The notes beneath the pieces are model-generated. The model was given only the letters and a program-made list of their open reading frames with translations. It ran no database searches and was not told the origin of the DNA. A stretch of 64,000 nt of DNA from Patella vulgata (lineage: Eukaryota; Mollusca; Gastropoda; Patellidae). The DNA lies in assembly GCF_932274485.2 (NCBI RefSeq), contig NC_065883.2, positions 61,299,210-61,363,209 of the forward strand, written 5' to 3'. The translations under genes and the position numbers were made by a program. Below are positions 55,110 through 64,000 of this stretch, piece by piece. Numbering within the stretch: position 1 is the first letter of the stretch; the number at the start of each line of letters is the position of its first letter.

Positions 55110-55385
55110 AACACAGAGAAATGGGGTTTAACGTCGACTCGACACAAACTATGTAATTTCGGGACTAACATATGGTTAAATTTTATTTCAATAATTCGCT
55201 TGCGCGTAGGGGTCTTTAGCAGTGGGAGGAAACCGGAGGACCGGGGAAAACCCACGAGGTTGGACAGGCGACCTTACTCCTTGTCACGTACAACCGGGGA
55301 TTCGAAACCACACCAGTTGACTCAATGACAGGCCTTATGATACAGCACGCACGTGCTAAACATTCGGCCATCCATCCCCTCCCAA
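55110..55385 (-). repeat. SINE2 copy
   Basis: GAGAAATGGGGTTTAACGTC at the tail end, a typical body, and a head reading GGATGGCCGAATGTTTAGCA on its own strand. The leader is G-rich. Nearly complete. Confidence 0.9.
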
Positions 55386-55417
55386 TAATATAATGAGGTT
55401 TGTTTGTAATTGTTGTT

Positions 55418-55489
55418 CTGTTATTAACTGTATTTTTAAGTTCTTTAAAGCAGCTGTTATTAACTGTATTTTTAAGTTCTTTAAAGCAG
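55418..55489. repeat. Perfect 36 bp tandem duplication
   Basis: CTGTTATTAACTGTATTTTT followed by AAGTTCTTTAAAGCAG occurs twice head to tail with no difference, so the event is recent. Confidence 0.95.
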
Positions 55490-56149
55490 CCAGTACACAC
55501 GTGCACTTATAGAATTAATTTATGAACATGGTCTACCGCCCTTCTATTATACTGTTGTAAATTATCACAAATGCTCATCGCCCAGAAAACATTAAGATTA
55601 AATTTTACATGATTTAATAATAGAAATAAAAAAATCTTATCTGTAGCCGTGCTTTATTAAACTTGTGATAACTTGTCAAATAATTTACATCTAATGAAGT
55701 CATTTATGAAATTGTTTAGTTATAATTTGTTATTTTCTGTCAGTAAGTAGTACACGACGTATTTCAGTAATAAACAAAAGAGCAAGACGACTCGACATTA
55801 GCTATAGCTGAAGACCCTGTGCAGTAGAACGCCATTTCAATTACTTAAAGGAGATGACCCTGATAGTTCCACAGACAGGTAGCTTGGACCAACCTTTTAA
55901 GACCAGCGCATTCTGGCGATTATTTGTTGGTGACAAGTCGATTTCCATATTTTTGCTTAATGTTGTCAAATTTATTGTTTCTATAACTTGTGATTTTTTA
56001 ACCGGGCCCTACAGTGTAACTGATGGTCAATAACCATGCAAGACAAATGTTGAATTGATTTTTAGAAGCTGATGTTGATTTCATTATGGTGTCAATATAA
56101 AGAAATCGCGTTTCATTGATAAAATAAGATAAAAACTCTTGCTGGTCTA
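55490..56149. other. Noncoding stretch, nothing recognised
   Basis: No gene or repeat copy identified. Confidence 0.5.
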
Positions 56150-56335
56150 TTTTCATGATTCGCTAATGGTTTACAATGTCAGTGTTTTAACGTCAGTACC
56201 AGTATGGTTGTCTTGTGATATTCTCTGGTTGTCTGTAGTGCATTTTCATGATTCACTAATGGTTTACAATGTCAGTGTTTTAACGGAAGTACCAGTATGG
56301 TTGTCTTGTGATTTTCTCTGGTTGTCTGTAGTGCA
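56150..56335. repeat. 93 bp tandem duplication
   Basis: Two head-to-tail units (56150-56242 and 56243-56335) begin TTTTCATGATTC and end TTGTCTGTAGTGCA, with only a few differences. The length is a multiple of three, so a 70-codon frame stays open through both; this is not evidence of coding. Confidence 0.95.
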
Positions 56336-56970
56336 GCCCCCTTGTATGTAATTCTACATCTAAGAAGAACAGAATACCAACTGGCGAATTGTGAGTGTGT
56401 GGGTGTGTGTGTGTGTGAGACCCCACACCCTTTGCTGGTCTCACTTACTTTTTAAAAGGTGGCGCCAGTCGTTGCAGATTTCTTAGATTTTTTATTTCCT
56501 CATCTTGAGGTAAAATAGGTTGCAAAATATACAACCCGAGTTATAAATCGGTGAATCTGTAATTAACAAATAGGAATAAATACACCAGCTACGATCTTAT
56601 AATCCAGCGGGACATGAAACATTAGTTACCTAACTCTGCATCTAATATATGTCCATCATTTGTTAATTTAAAAAAAGCCAATTAGTACATTGTGTTGTGG
56701 AATGTTGACACTATTATAATAATGAATAAAATATGAAAACAACGAATGGATTTATCGCTTAATGTCTCCCACGCTTTTAGCTGGGCATTCCATATTTTAT
56801 GTCCCCACGAAAATCAAAATACAGCTGGTCATTTCATCGTCTACGTATTTTACGTTTCACTTTATGAGAACTATTATTATTTAGTTTACTGTGTTAGTCT
56901 ATACAATTAGATGTTTTAATTATTATTTTGTAATTTGGGCAATGTAGGAAACACTGAGCTTAAGTATTAT
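56336..56970. other. Noncoding stretch with a GT microsatellite
   Basis: A GT run lies at about 56395-56416. Nothing else was recognised. Confidence 0.5.
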
Positions 56971-56971
56971 A

Positions 56972-57222
56972 TGGGAGCCACTGTGGCTCAGTGAGTAAGA
57001 CGCTAGGTCTCGGGTTCGCTCCAGGTGGTGTCAAATTGTCATTGGTGCAGGCCGGAGGGACTGACAGGGAACAGTGTCTGGTAGTTCGGATGGCACGTAA
57101 AACAACACTTAATTGTTGGAATTCGAAATAAGAGAAGGCTGTAGCACCGTTGTCCGGGCAAAGTTTCCCAGGTATAATGCCCGTTTTCATTTAATTTAGC
57201 TCAGTCGACCATTTCATTTACT
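56972..57222 (+). repeat. SINE1 copy, internally shortened
   Basis: Head GGGAGCCACTGTGGCTCAGT with a perfect A box (TGGCTCAGTGA). The anticodon arm is deleted (GTAAGACGCTAGGTCTCG). Body and an (ATTTC)-type tail are present. Confidence 0.85.
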
Positions 57223-58135
57223 TATTATATTAGGATACTGTAGTAAAAAAAGTAGTGAAATTAATCTTTTGTGACGCATCAATTAAACATCGATCATACG
57301 CTCATGAAATACATCATTTAACTCGACCTCGAGAAGTCAGGGGCAAGTAACTCTGTCAATGTTTTTTCAAAGCCTTCCACTTGAAAATTTTATTATGGAC
57401 TTTTAAATGCTACATGGTACACATCAAAGACGTATCTACTTCCTTAAGATATTCGCTCGTTATATAAAGCCATTAGCCGCCTCTCTCTATAATTAAATTT
57501 TAGGAGAACATGAGGTACCAAAGAGGCTGGCAAAGTGGAATCATTTTCACGGTGTGGTCTTTGAAAGACAGAAACCTTTGGGTAGCAGCAAAATGCGCTC
57601 ACGTGTGGTCGATAATAAAATGGTTTATCTTACTGAAATTTTGAGGAAGGTAATATCATCGTTGTGGTAACAGGCAAGGCCTTGTCACTATTACACCGTC
57701 TAGTATACTATGGTAGAAGCGGGATCTTGCTTTCATCTTGCATTTTATTACCAGCGTCTATCTTATTTCGTTCCCTCGCTTTGATTCGCGTCTATAAATT
57801 AGATAAACCCATCTCTCAAGGCCTCATAGAGCACTATTAAAAAAAGGAACTAGGTTGAAATTAAACGAAACACGATAAGCAAACGTATATAAATTAAGAA
57901 AAATGCTCCGAGTTGCAACAAAATAAAGAAATAAAAAGATAAATTCTGAGCGGAATAAATTCTTTTAGAATTCATCACGTTTTCATATACACGTAGTGAA
58001 AGACAGGCTGGAAATTTATTACAGATAATTTGCATAAACTAGAAACACGTCTGATACTGTATTTAAAGCGTTGACATTGAAAGGTATCACATTTGAGTTG
58101 CATGTGGTTTATATTCACTAATAAAAAAACAACAA
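57223..58135. other. Noncoding stretch, nothing recognised
   Basis: No gene or repeat copy identified. Confidence 0.5.
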
Positions 58136-58140
58136 AAAAA

Positions 58141-58355
58141 TTGGGGTTTAACGTTCTATAACTGTTCTTCGCCGACTGGAATAACGAAGACGGGCATACG
58201 CTATACAGTGTGGAATGAGGGGAATTTTGTTCGGACAGTTGGCGCTATGAGGCCGACTCTTATATCGAATTCCAATTCCCAAGGGTCGCCCCCCCCCCCC
58301 CATCTTCATCGGTCAAGCAGAAATGTAAGACGTTAAATCATATTTCATTTAACTC
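58141..58355. repeat. Inverted pair of SINE1 3' ends
   Basis: 58141-58285 is a SINE1 3' half on the minus strand (TTGGGGTTTAACGTTCTATA; CTCTTATATCGAATTCCAAT). After a run of about 14 C, 58300-58350 is a SINE1 tail on the plus strand (GTCAAGCAGAAATGTAAGAC then GTTAAATCATATTTCATTT). Two opposed tails frame the segment. Confidence 0.72.
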
Positions 58356-60284
58356 ATTTGATGATTGTGTAAGTTTTTTATGATTAAATTTGGTTTGTTT
58401 ATTTTTTTTTCGTTTCATTCTTTGTAGCTTTCTATGTAGACAGGGATAAAGCGTTGTGTTATAAACAATGCTTTTATTTTTGGACATAAAATTCTGAACA
58501 AAATTCGATACAAATCATCATCAATCTGTTGAATTTATTTATGTATTTTTCACCCTGGTAGAAGACTTAATACTATATTAATTAACTAACTGAAAGACAA
58601 ATGTTTTAGACTCTATTTCAGGTATTAATATTATCTAGAATTAATAAAATGTAAACTTTATAATGATAAGATGAATGCTTTGGCGATTACTATAGTGTGT
58701 AACCATTGTTTTTGTTTTTAAAAATAAACAGGCACAAATTCTTCTCTCCTATTTTGTTGAAGTGAAATATGATTTTGGCTGTTTTTATACTATAATGATG
58801 TACTCGCAAATTTGTGAGACGGGGGTTGCGACAGTCGGAAACCAGCTCGATCGGCTGGTTGTTTTTCATCTGGAATGATTATTTTTCTTCTTGGTTTGAT
58901 CGGATGATTCATCGAAATACCATTAGAAACTGGTTGTAGTTATTGGTGATATAATATTTATATAATTCTACTAAAACATTTCCAAATTTGTTTTTAAAGA
59001 CGACATATTTTACACATTTTGAATTTCTGATTGTTTTAATGTAATAACAAATCTAAGAACGGATCCACTTTTCATCTAAATTAAAATTCTTCCCTTCAAA
59101 GTCAAGAACATGCATCTTCAATTTGAAACAAACTTCTTACATCCCGGGTAATGAACGGCATGTGATCAGTTGTAATAGCTAGGCAAACAAAAAAATTAAA
59201 TATACTTCAGTTAAAGCAAGCCACGTTCTTGAAACTAACATTAGTCCTAATTAAAGATAATTTTATGGGTATTTGATGTAATTTTTGTCAGATTTTCCAA
59301 AAGAAAGGTCCATGTTTATTAATTATAATGAGTGATTTAATAACCATTAAGATTAGACCTCTTATAGCGTGTTTCTTTAAAGTTAAATTTGTGTAAAGAA
59401 AGGTTGGTTGATGATGTGTGGGTATTTATAATATTTGGCGTTATTTTAAATGGGAATATCGAAGTGTTTTGAAATATTTTTTTTTCTGTTTGAAATACGT
59501 TATTGCATGTTCCTAAAAAATATGCAATCTAGAAATTCCACAAATGTTTGCAAATAAGTTCTTTCAAATTGCATATCCGTTGCGATGAAAAAGATAATTT
59601 ATATATTTTAAAAATTTGAAGGCTGACAATTTTGAGTCTGTTTTGCAGCATTATTTTGAAGGTAAATGCATTTACTTTTACAAGGACAATACTTTGAAAG
59701 TCAAAAACTCCAATCTCTCCCTAATTCTAAATCCATGAATTTCAAATTATTTCAAATCACAATATCCTTATACCAAAAGTTTTTATGTTAAAACGATAAC
59801 GATATTGAAACTTTTATGCCGCCGAAAGAAAATTCTTGAATATTGATGTTCCCAAAAAAATCCAATCTTTGCATATTCTAAATTTATATTTCGACCATAA
59901 CAATTAAATATTCCAATAAAAGTAGAGAAAAAAATGTTCTCTTTTGATTGTCCCATAAATGCCCCTATTTTTATTTATGATGAAAGATCCACGCTGTAAA
60001 TTAAATTTGTGTGGTGAATAAATTATCTTGAAACAAATATTAAGTATTTAAATATTATTGCCTCCATTTTTCGGGATTGACAAAAAGTGGAATGAACTTA
60101 AGTTGATATTAATTTTTTTTTAATTTATCGCTATACTGATTATTAGGCATGTGTGTTTCATTATAAAAGTCAAAATGGACTCGCCTATTTTTCCGTAACT
60201 TCAAATAAGCCATTCAAACTAATCCCTAAATTCCCAAACTATCAGGAATGCACATGCAGATTTCATCTCCATGAGTAGTAGTTA
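58356..60284. other. Noncoding stretch, nothing recognised
   Basis: Strongly AT-rich, without coding signal or repeat copies recognised in this window. Confidence 0.5.
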
Positions 60285-60400
60285 AAATAGAAACGACTGA
60301 ACGTAAATCAGTTTATGTACATTCATATTACATTATTATATGCGTTGCGACCCACTGTGTCCATTTTAGGTGCCAAAGAATAGCGATTTAGCTCCTTTAA
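60285..60400 (-). mobile_element. MITE-A terminal fragment (copy 7)
   Basis: ACTGAACGTAAATCAGTTTA, TTGCGACCCACTGTGTCC and the end AGCGATTTAGCTCCTTTAA match the outer quarter of MITE-A in inverted orientation. Confidence 0.75.
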
Positions 60401-60674
60401 ATTGTATTCTCAATGGTTGTATATCGGCGAATTTTCCTAACCGACAAATAAACGCTGGTGTGCGGCGAATGATACAGTCCTGTGGTTTTCCAGACAGCGA
60501 AACTATAGGTGTTCAAAATCAATATCTTTCTGATTCGTTTATAAACTAGCCATTTTATCTTAAATACATTTCGGTGCAGAAAAATTATCCGTTTCATACC
60601 CATATATACCCATTGAGAATAAAATTTAAAGGGGCAAAATCGCTATTTCATTACTTTATTTTCGATACCGAAAC

Positions 60675-60828
60675 TTTACAGCGCAGTGGACGCTTGTGGC
60701 TAGACCCTGGATCGTAACACTTGATCTGATATACGTTTGTTTGTGATTTCTGCGATTTGTGTCATGTCCGTAAATTTGTCTTTTTTAATTGTTTGTGTGT
60801 GGCGCAGTCCCCCTGCACTTACTATTAT
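60675..60828 (-). repeat. Repeat family D, copy 3
   Basis: Minus strand: AATAGTAAGTGCAGGGGGAC at one end and AGCGTCCACTGCGCTGTAAA at the other, with ACGGACATGACACAAATC between. Ends correspond closely to those at 48042 and 48789. Confidence 0.72.
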
Positions 60829-61010
60829 ATAAGCATTATTTCCTGCGACATTACTGTTGCCCAAGTGAATTAAAATAATGTAATTAAATAAGGTTCAAAT
60901 GTTTTCACACCAGGCCAATTTTAAAAAATATGTTTTGAAAACAGTAGCAAGAAGCTATTACAGATACGAACATCGATATAAACAATCTTTTATCTTTGTT
61001 TTCTTTCTGA

Positions 61011-61388
61011 GAGCCACAGTGGCATAGTGGGTGAAATGTTGGCTCGCTAACCTGGAGGTCCCACGTTCGATCCTTGCGTTGGCCGAGAAAGCTGATCGGG
61101 ATTTTTACGGCGTGGTTCCTACTTTTCAGTGTTGCAGGACACAGGGCCTGGCGAGGGACAATGTATAGTTGTTCGGATGGGATGCAAAACAGGTACCATG
61201 TACACATAGGCCTGCACGTAAAAGATTCCATGGCAGTTGGAATTCGATATAAGAGTAGGCCATAGTGCCCCTGCCGGAGCAAAATTTCCCTCATAGCACA
61301 CTGTATTGCGTATGCCCGTCTTCATTAGCCCAGTCGGAGCAGAACAGTAGGACGTTAAACCCATTTCATTTCATTTTCATTTCGTTTC
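61011..61388 (+). repeat. SINE1 copy, full length, with target-site duplication
   Basis: Complete 378 bp copy: head GAGCCACAGTGGCATAGTGG, B box GTTCGATCC, body, and the tail CCATTTCATTTCATTTTC. The 12 bp duplication TTTTCTTTCTGA is at 60999-61010 and 61389-61400. Confidence 0.93.
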
Positions 61389-61404
61389 TTTTCTTTCTGA
61401 AATT

Positions 61405-61640
61405 TCGAAATAAAATGAAATGACGTTTAACGTCAAACTTTTGACAGGGTTCTTACACGTGTAGGCTGACGTATACGGAACCTTTTTTTGCCACATCCCG
61501 AATGACTAGAAGCTGTTCCTTTTCAGGCCAGGGAAATCCACGCTGGGAAATGCGGAGGAACTGTCTCGGTCCACAAACGGATTGAACCAGGGACGCATTG
61601 CTCACGGAGCGAAATTCACCATAAATGTTATCTTTTTACC
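61405..61640 (-). repeat. SINE1 copy, diverged
   Basis: ATGAAATGACGTTTAACGTC tail, CGAATGACTAGAAGCTGTTC body and a degraded head near CTCGGTCCACAAACGGATT. It directly follows the 61011 copy in opposite orientation. Confidence 0.7.
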
Positions 61641-61908
61641 CACTTAATGTCAGGAAGATATTTTAGTAAATACTGAACTGGCAATTCTACGAAATCTAAT
61701 ACATTTTGAAAGAGGACATCCACCTGTATTTTTTTCATTTTAGATGAACATAATTCCACAAGCCGTCAACCCTTGTCAAATCAACATCATATTATGACAT
61801 AACTGGTGCAACCTTTAGGAGACGAAACGCCCTATATTTCGTAACATAATATAATATAACCTTCACTATCAATACCATTTTTTGTTACGAAATCCCGTTT
61901 TTGCTTAG

Positions 61909-62643
61909 GAGCCACGATAGCCCAATGAGATGCGTGCTGGGACATCGACCGGGAGATCCGGGGTTTGATCTCAATGTTGGCCTAGAATTCGATATTTTGT
62001 AGGGCCGTTTCCTCTGCGATTCGAAATTTTGTAGAGTCGTTTCCGCTTCGATTCCGATGTTGGCCGAGAATCCGGAATTTTATAGCGTGGTTCCCCCTTG
62101 CCAGTAATACAGGACGGAGGACATTGACAGGGAAAAGTATTTAGTCGTTCGAATGGGACGAAAAACCTAAGTAACATGTGCACGTAAAAAAACCCCCTTG
62201 TCGTTTTGAATTCGAAAAACTGCACTGTAGGTCGTAGTCCCGCTGTCCGGTTTAAAATTGGGCGGGGGGGGGGGGGGCGGCCGAATAGTTAGCATGTGCG
62301 TGCTGTATCATAAGGCCTGTCATTGAGTCAACTGGCGTGGTTTCGAATCCCCGATGTACGTGACAAGGAGTAGGGTCGCCTGTCCAGCCTCGTGGTTTTC
62401 TCCGGGTCCTCCGGTTTCCTCCCACTGCTAAAGACCCCTACGCGCAAGCGAATTATTGAAATAAAATTAAACCATATGTTGATCCCGAAATGACCTAGTT
62501 TATGTCGAGTGGACGTTAAACCCCATTGCTCTCTCTCTCTCCTGGTTTAAAATTAACTCTTAACACATTACACTGCGTAACAATGTCTGACGTCATTTTC
62601 CCGGTTGAAGCAGAAAAATAGGACGCTAAACACCATTTCAATT
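61909..62643 (+). repeat. SINE1 copy interrupted by SINE2
   Basis: The head is at 61909 (GGAGCCACGATAGCCCAATG). A partial internal duplication of about 37 bases follows at 61985-62060 (GAATTCGATATTTTGTAG and GATTCGAAATTTTGTAGAG). The body runs to 62259, then a SINE2 insert, and the tail resumes at 62555, ending in GGACGCTAAACACCATTTC. Confidence 0.8.
62260..62543 (+). repeat. SINE2 copy nested in SINE1
   Basis: G-run leader, head CGGCCGAATAGTTAGCATG, typical body, TGGACGTTAAACCCCATTGC and a CT tail. The 11 bp duplication GGTTTAAAATT is at 62249-62259 and 62544-62554, inside the SINE1 copy, so SINE2 was active after that SINE1 insertion. Confidence 0.92.
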
Positions 62644-62644
62644 T

Positions 62645-64000
62645 AATTTTACCCTTTTCGAAACTTGTCATGGTTTTTTTTTTCGCCCAGATGTTTGTAA
62701 TCAGGGTATATTGACTAAATGAACTTTGCCCTCATCCCATTCGCCAGAACGATATGGCACTGGGGCTAAAAATCGATTCCTATTATTGACTTTGATTGTA
62801 GTCAGATTTATATGAGGCCACTACACGTGCAACTTTATTGCCGATATTTTAATCTATAATGGCGCTTCCGTGTCACCATCGTTCGCTTTTCATTTTTATG
62901 AACGCTCCATTCAATTAGAAACAAAATACTCTATAATTCAGATTAGAAGTCTTATTGTAAGAAATTTATCTGATCCCAGGGCTAATGCGGGGTCGAGACA
63001 AAACAAGGGCAATAACTCGTTCGGTACTGTTAAAAGCACAGTCGATGTTGTTGGAAAACCATAAAAGTTGGCAAAGCACTCATATACGATTGATAGTTCG
63101 CGGTGATTTCTTCTTTTTTAATTAAGAAAATGAGTGAATCTGATGTTTATCTTAATTAAAATCAAGATTGCTGTCGAATCTTATTTTGTGGTTTCATAAA
63201 AATGTTTATGCCTCTGAGATGTAATAAAAATATTGATATATTCTGGCTATAGATTGTGTCCTTACATCAGTATTGACACTTGTATGTTTCTTCTAAATCT
63301 CATCAATGTAATATAAAAATTGCGCTCCAAACTGCAGATCTGTTGTTTTATAACTGTTTTCACAAATCAACCAAATTTACCCCCCCCCCCCCCACCCAAA
63401 AAAAAACAAAAAAAAAACAGAGAAAAAAAAATCAAATATCATTTTAAAAATAGAAATCAAGTATTTATTGGAGACTGGAATAGAGAGAGAGAGAGAGTGA
63501 GCAATGGCTGGTCGTGCAAAGGGAGATAAATCCAAATTGTTCGCCCAAGCACGATTGCTTCCCATTAATTATAAAAGCCCTTGTGGTTTTTTTTAAAGCT
63601 CACCGTCACTATAATACAGCAGCATAGTATTTTAAGTTTATCATTGTATTGATAAACTAGATGTATTTAAAAAGAACGACAGATCAGTCAACGTACCAAA
63701 TTTAATTGGACCTGATCCATTTTGAACCGGACCTTTCTCAAATTATATTTCTCCCCAAATCGCACACTCTATTTTACAAAATACTAAATTAAAACTACTC
63801 TGTGTATATTTTGTTTAAAATTTTAAACAAATCTTAACACCATGCCAAAAATTGTGGCTATAATTGCAAATTCCACACTTAATGAATTGATTACGTTCTG
63901 TAATGGCTTCATTCAGGCAAAGACAAAATGGCGATGACTTTATGAGAGAAATGTAAAATAAATTGCATAGAATTTGACAAGGGGGCGATTAAGAAATGAA
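62645..64000. other. Noncoding stretch, nothing recognised
   Basis: C-run at about 63380-63393 followed by A-runs; a GA repeat at about 63484-63497. No gene or repeat copy identified. Confidence 0.5.

Noticed and set aside
61011-61085. tRNA-gene-like sequence with perfect A and B boxes (also at the heads of other copies)
   Set aside because: These are heads of tRNA-derived SINEs, continuous with SINE bodies and tails, not functional tRNA genes.
1-64000. Retrovirus, LTR-retrotransposon or other capsid-bearing virus-like elements
   Set aside because: I looked for paired long direct repeats and for protease, integrase or capsid-like reading frames and recognised none.

Overview
This window is AT-rich, gene-poor animal DNA. 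It is almost certainly from a spiralian, and the repeats point to a mollusc. The evidence is one convincingly recognisable protein-coding gene, a posterior Hox gene with a lophotrochozoan Post-type homeodomain, set among tRNA-derived SINEs, small DNA transposons and Penelope-like remnants of the kinds common in molluscan genomes. No bacterial features were seen, and no tRNA or rRNA genes other than SINE-derived tRNA-like heads.

The Hox gene is on the minus strand and occupies about the first 24 kb. Exon 1 (23769-24255) encodes the N-terminal 162 residues. Exon 2 (3268-3557) encodes the homeodomain and a short C-terminal tail. The donor (GTAAG) and the acceptor (pyrimidine-rich, then CAG) are both visible, and the phases match (1 nt + 2 nt give one Asp codon). 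This predicts a 258-residue protein and a 20.2 kb intron. The homeodomain has the posterior-class PYSKFQ and WFQNRR features and fits molluscan/annelid Post1 best; Post2 is the alternative.

The intron and the roughly 40 kb upstream of exon 1 hold no other gene that I can recognise. They are filled with repeats: (1) a tRNA-derived SINE (SINE1, more than 15 copies) with perfect A and B boxes and a TTTCA-type tail; (2) a second tRNA-derived SINE (SINE2, 7 copies) with a G-rich leader and CT-rich tail, which shares the 3' terminal motif of SINE1; (3) two MITE families (A, about 460-510 bp; B, about 280-405 bp), both bounded by TTAA; (4) a Mutator-like MITE with 9-10 bp target duplications, twice nested inside SINEs; (5) a hAT-like MITE; (6) a decayed Tc1/mariner transposase with recognisable DD34E residues; (7) a Penelope-like remnant with a GIY-YIG-like region, plus two hammerhead-like ribozyme motifs elsewhere; (8) several minisatellites, short tandem duplications and one foldback element. 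A 235 bp GC-rich cluster of GGGCGCCC palindromes near 42.6-42.8 kb is not explained by any of these.

The layout from left to right is: 3' flank with nested SINEs (1-3267); Hox exon 2; repeat-laden intron (3558-23768); exon 1 and probable promoter (23769-24450); then a gene desert of nested repeats to 64 kb. If this is Post1, the desert may be cluster-edge regulatory territory, but that is inference. I saw no multi-gene system. The most unusual items are the hammerhead-like motifs with paired core changes, the nested Mutator-like MITEs, the palindrome cluster and the unassigned repeat family D.
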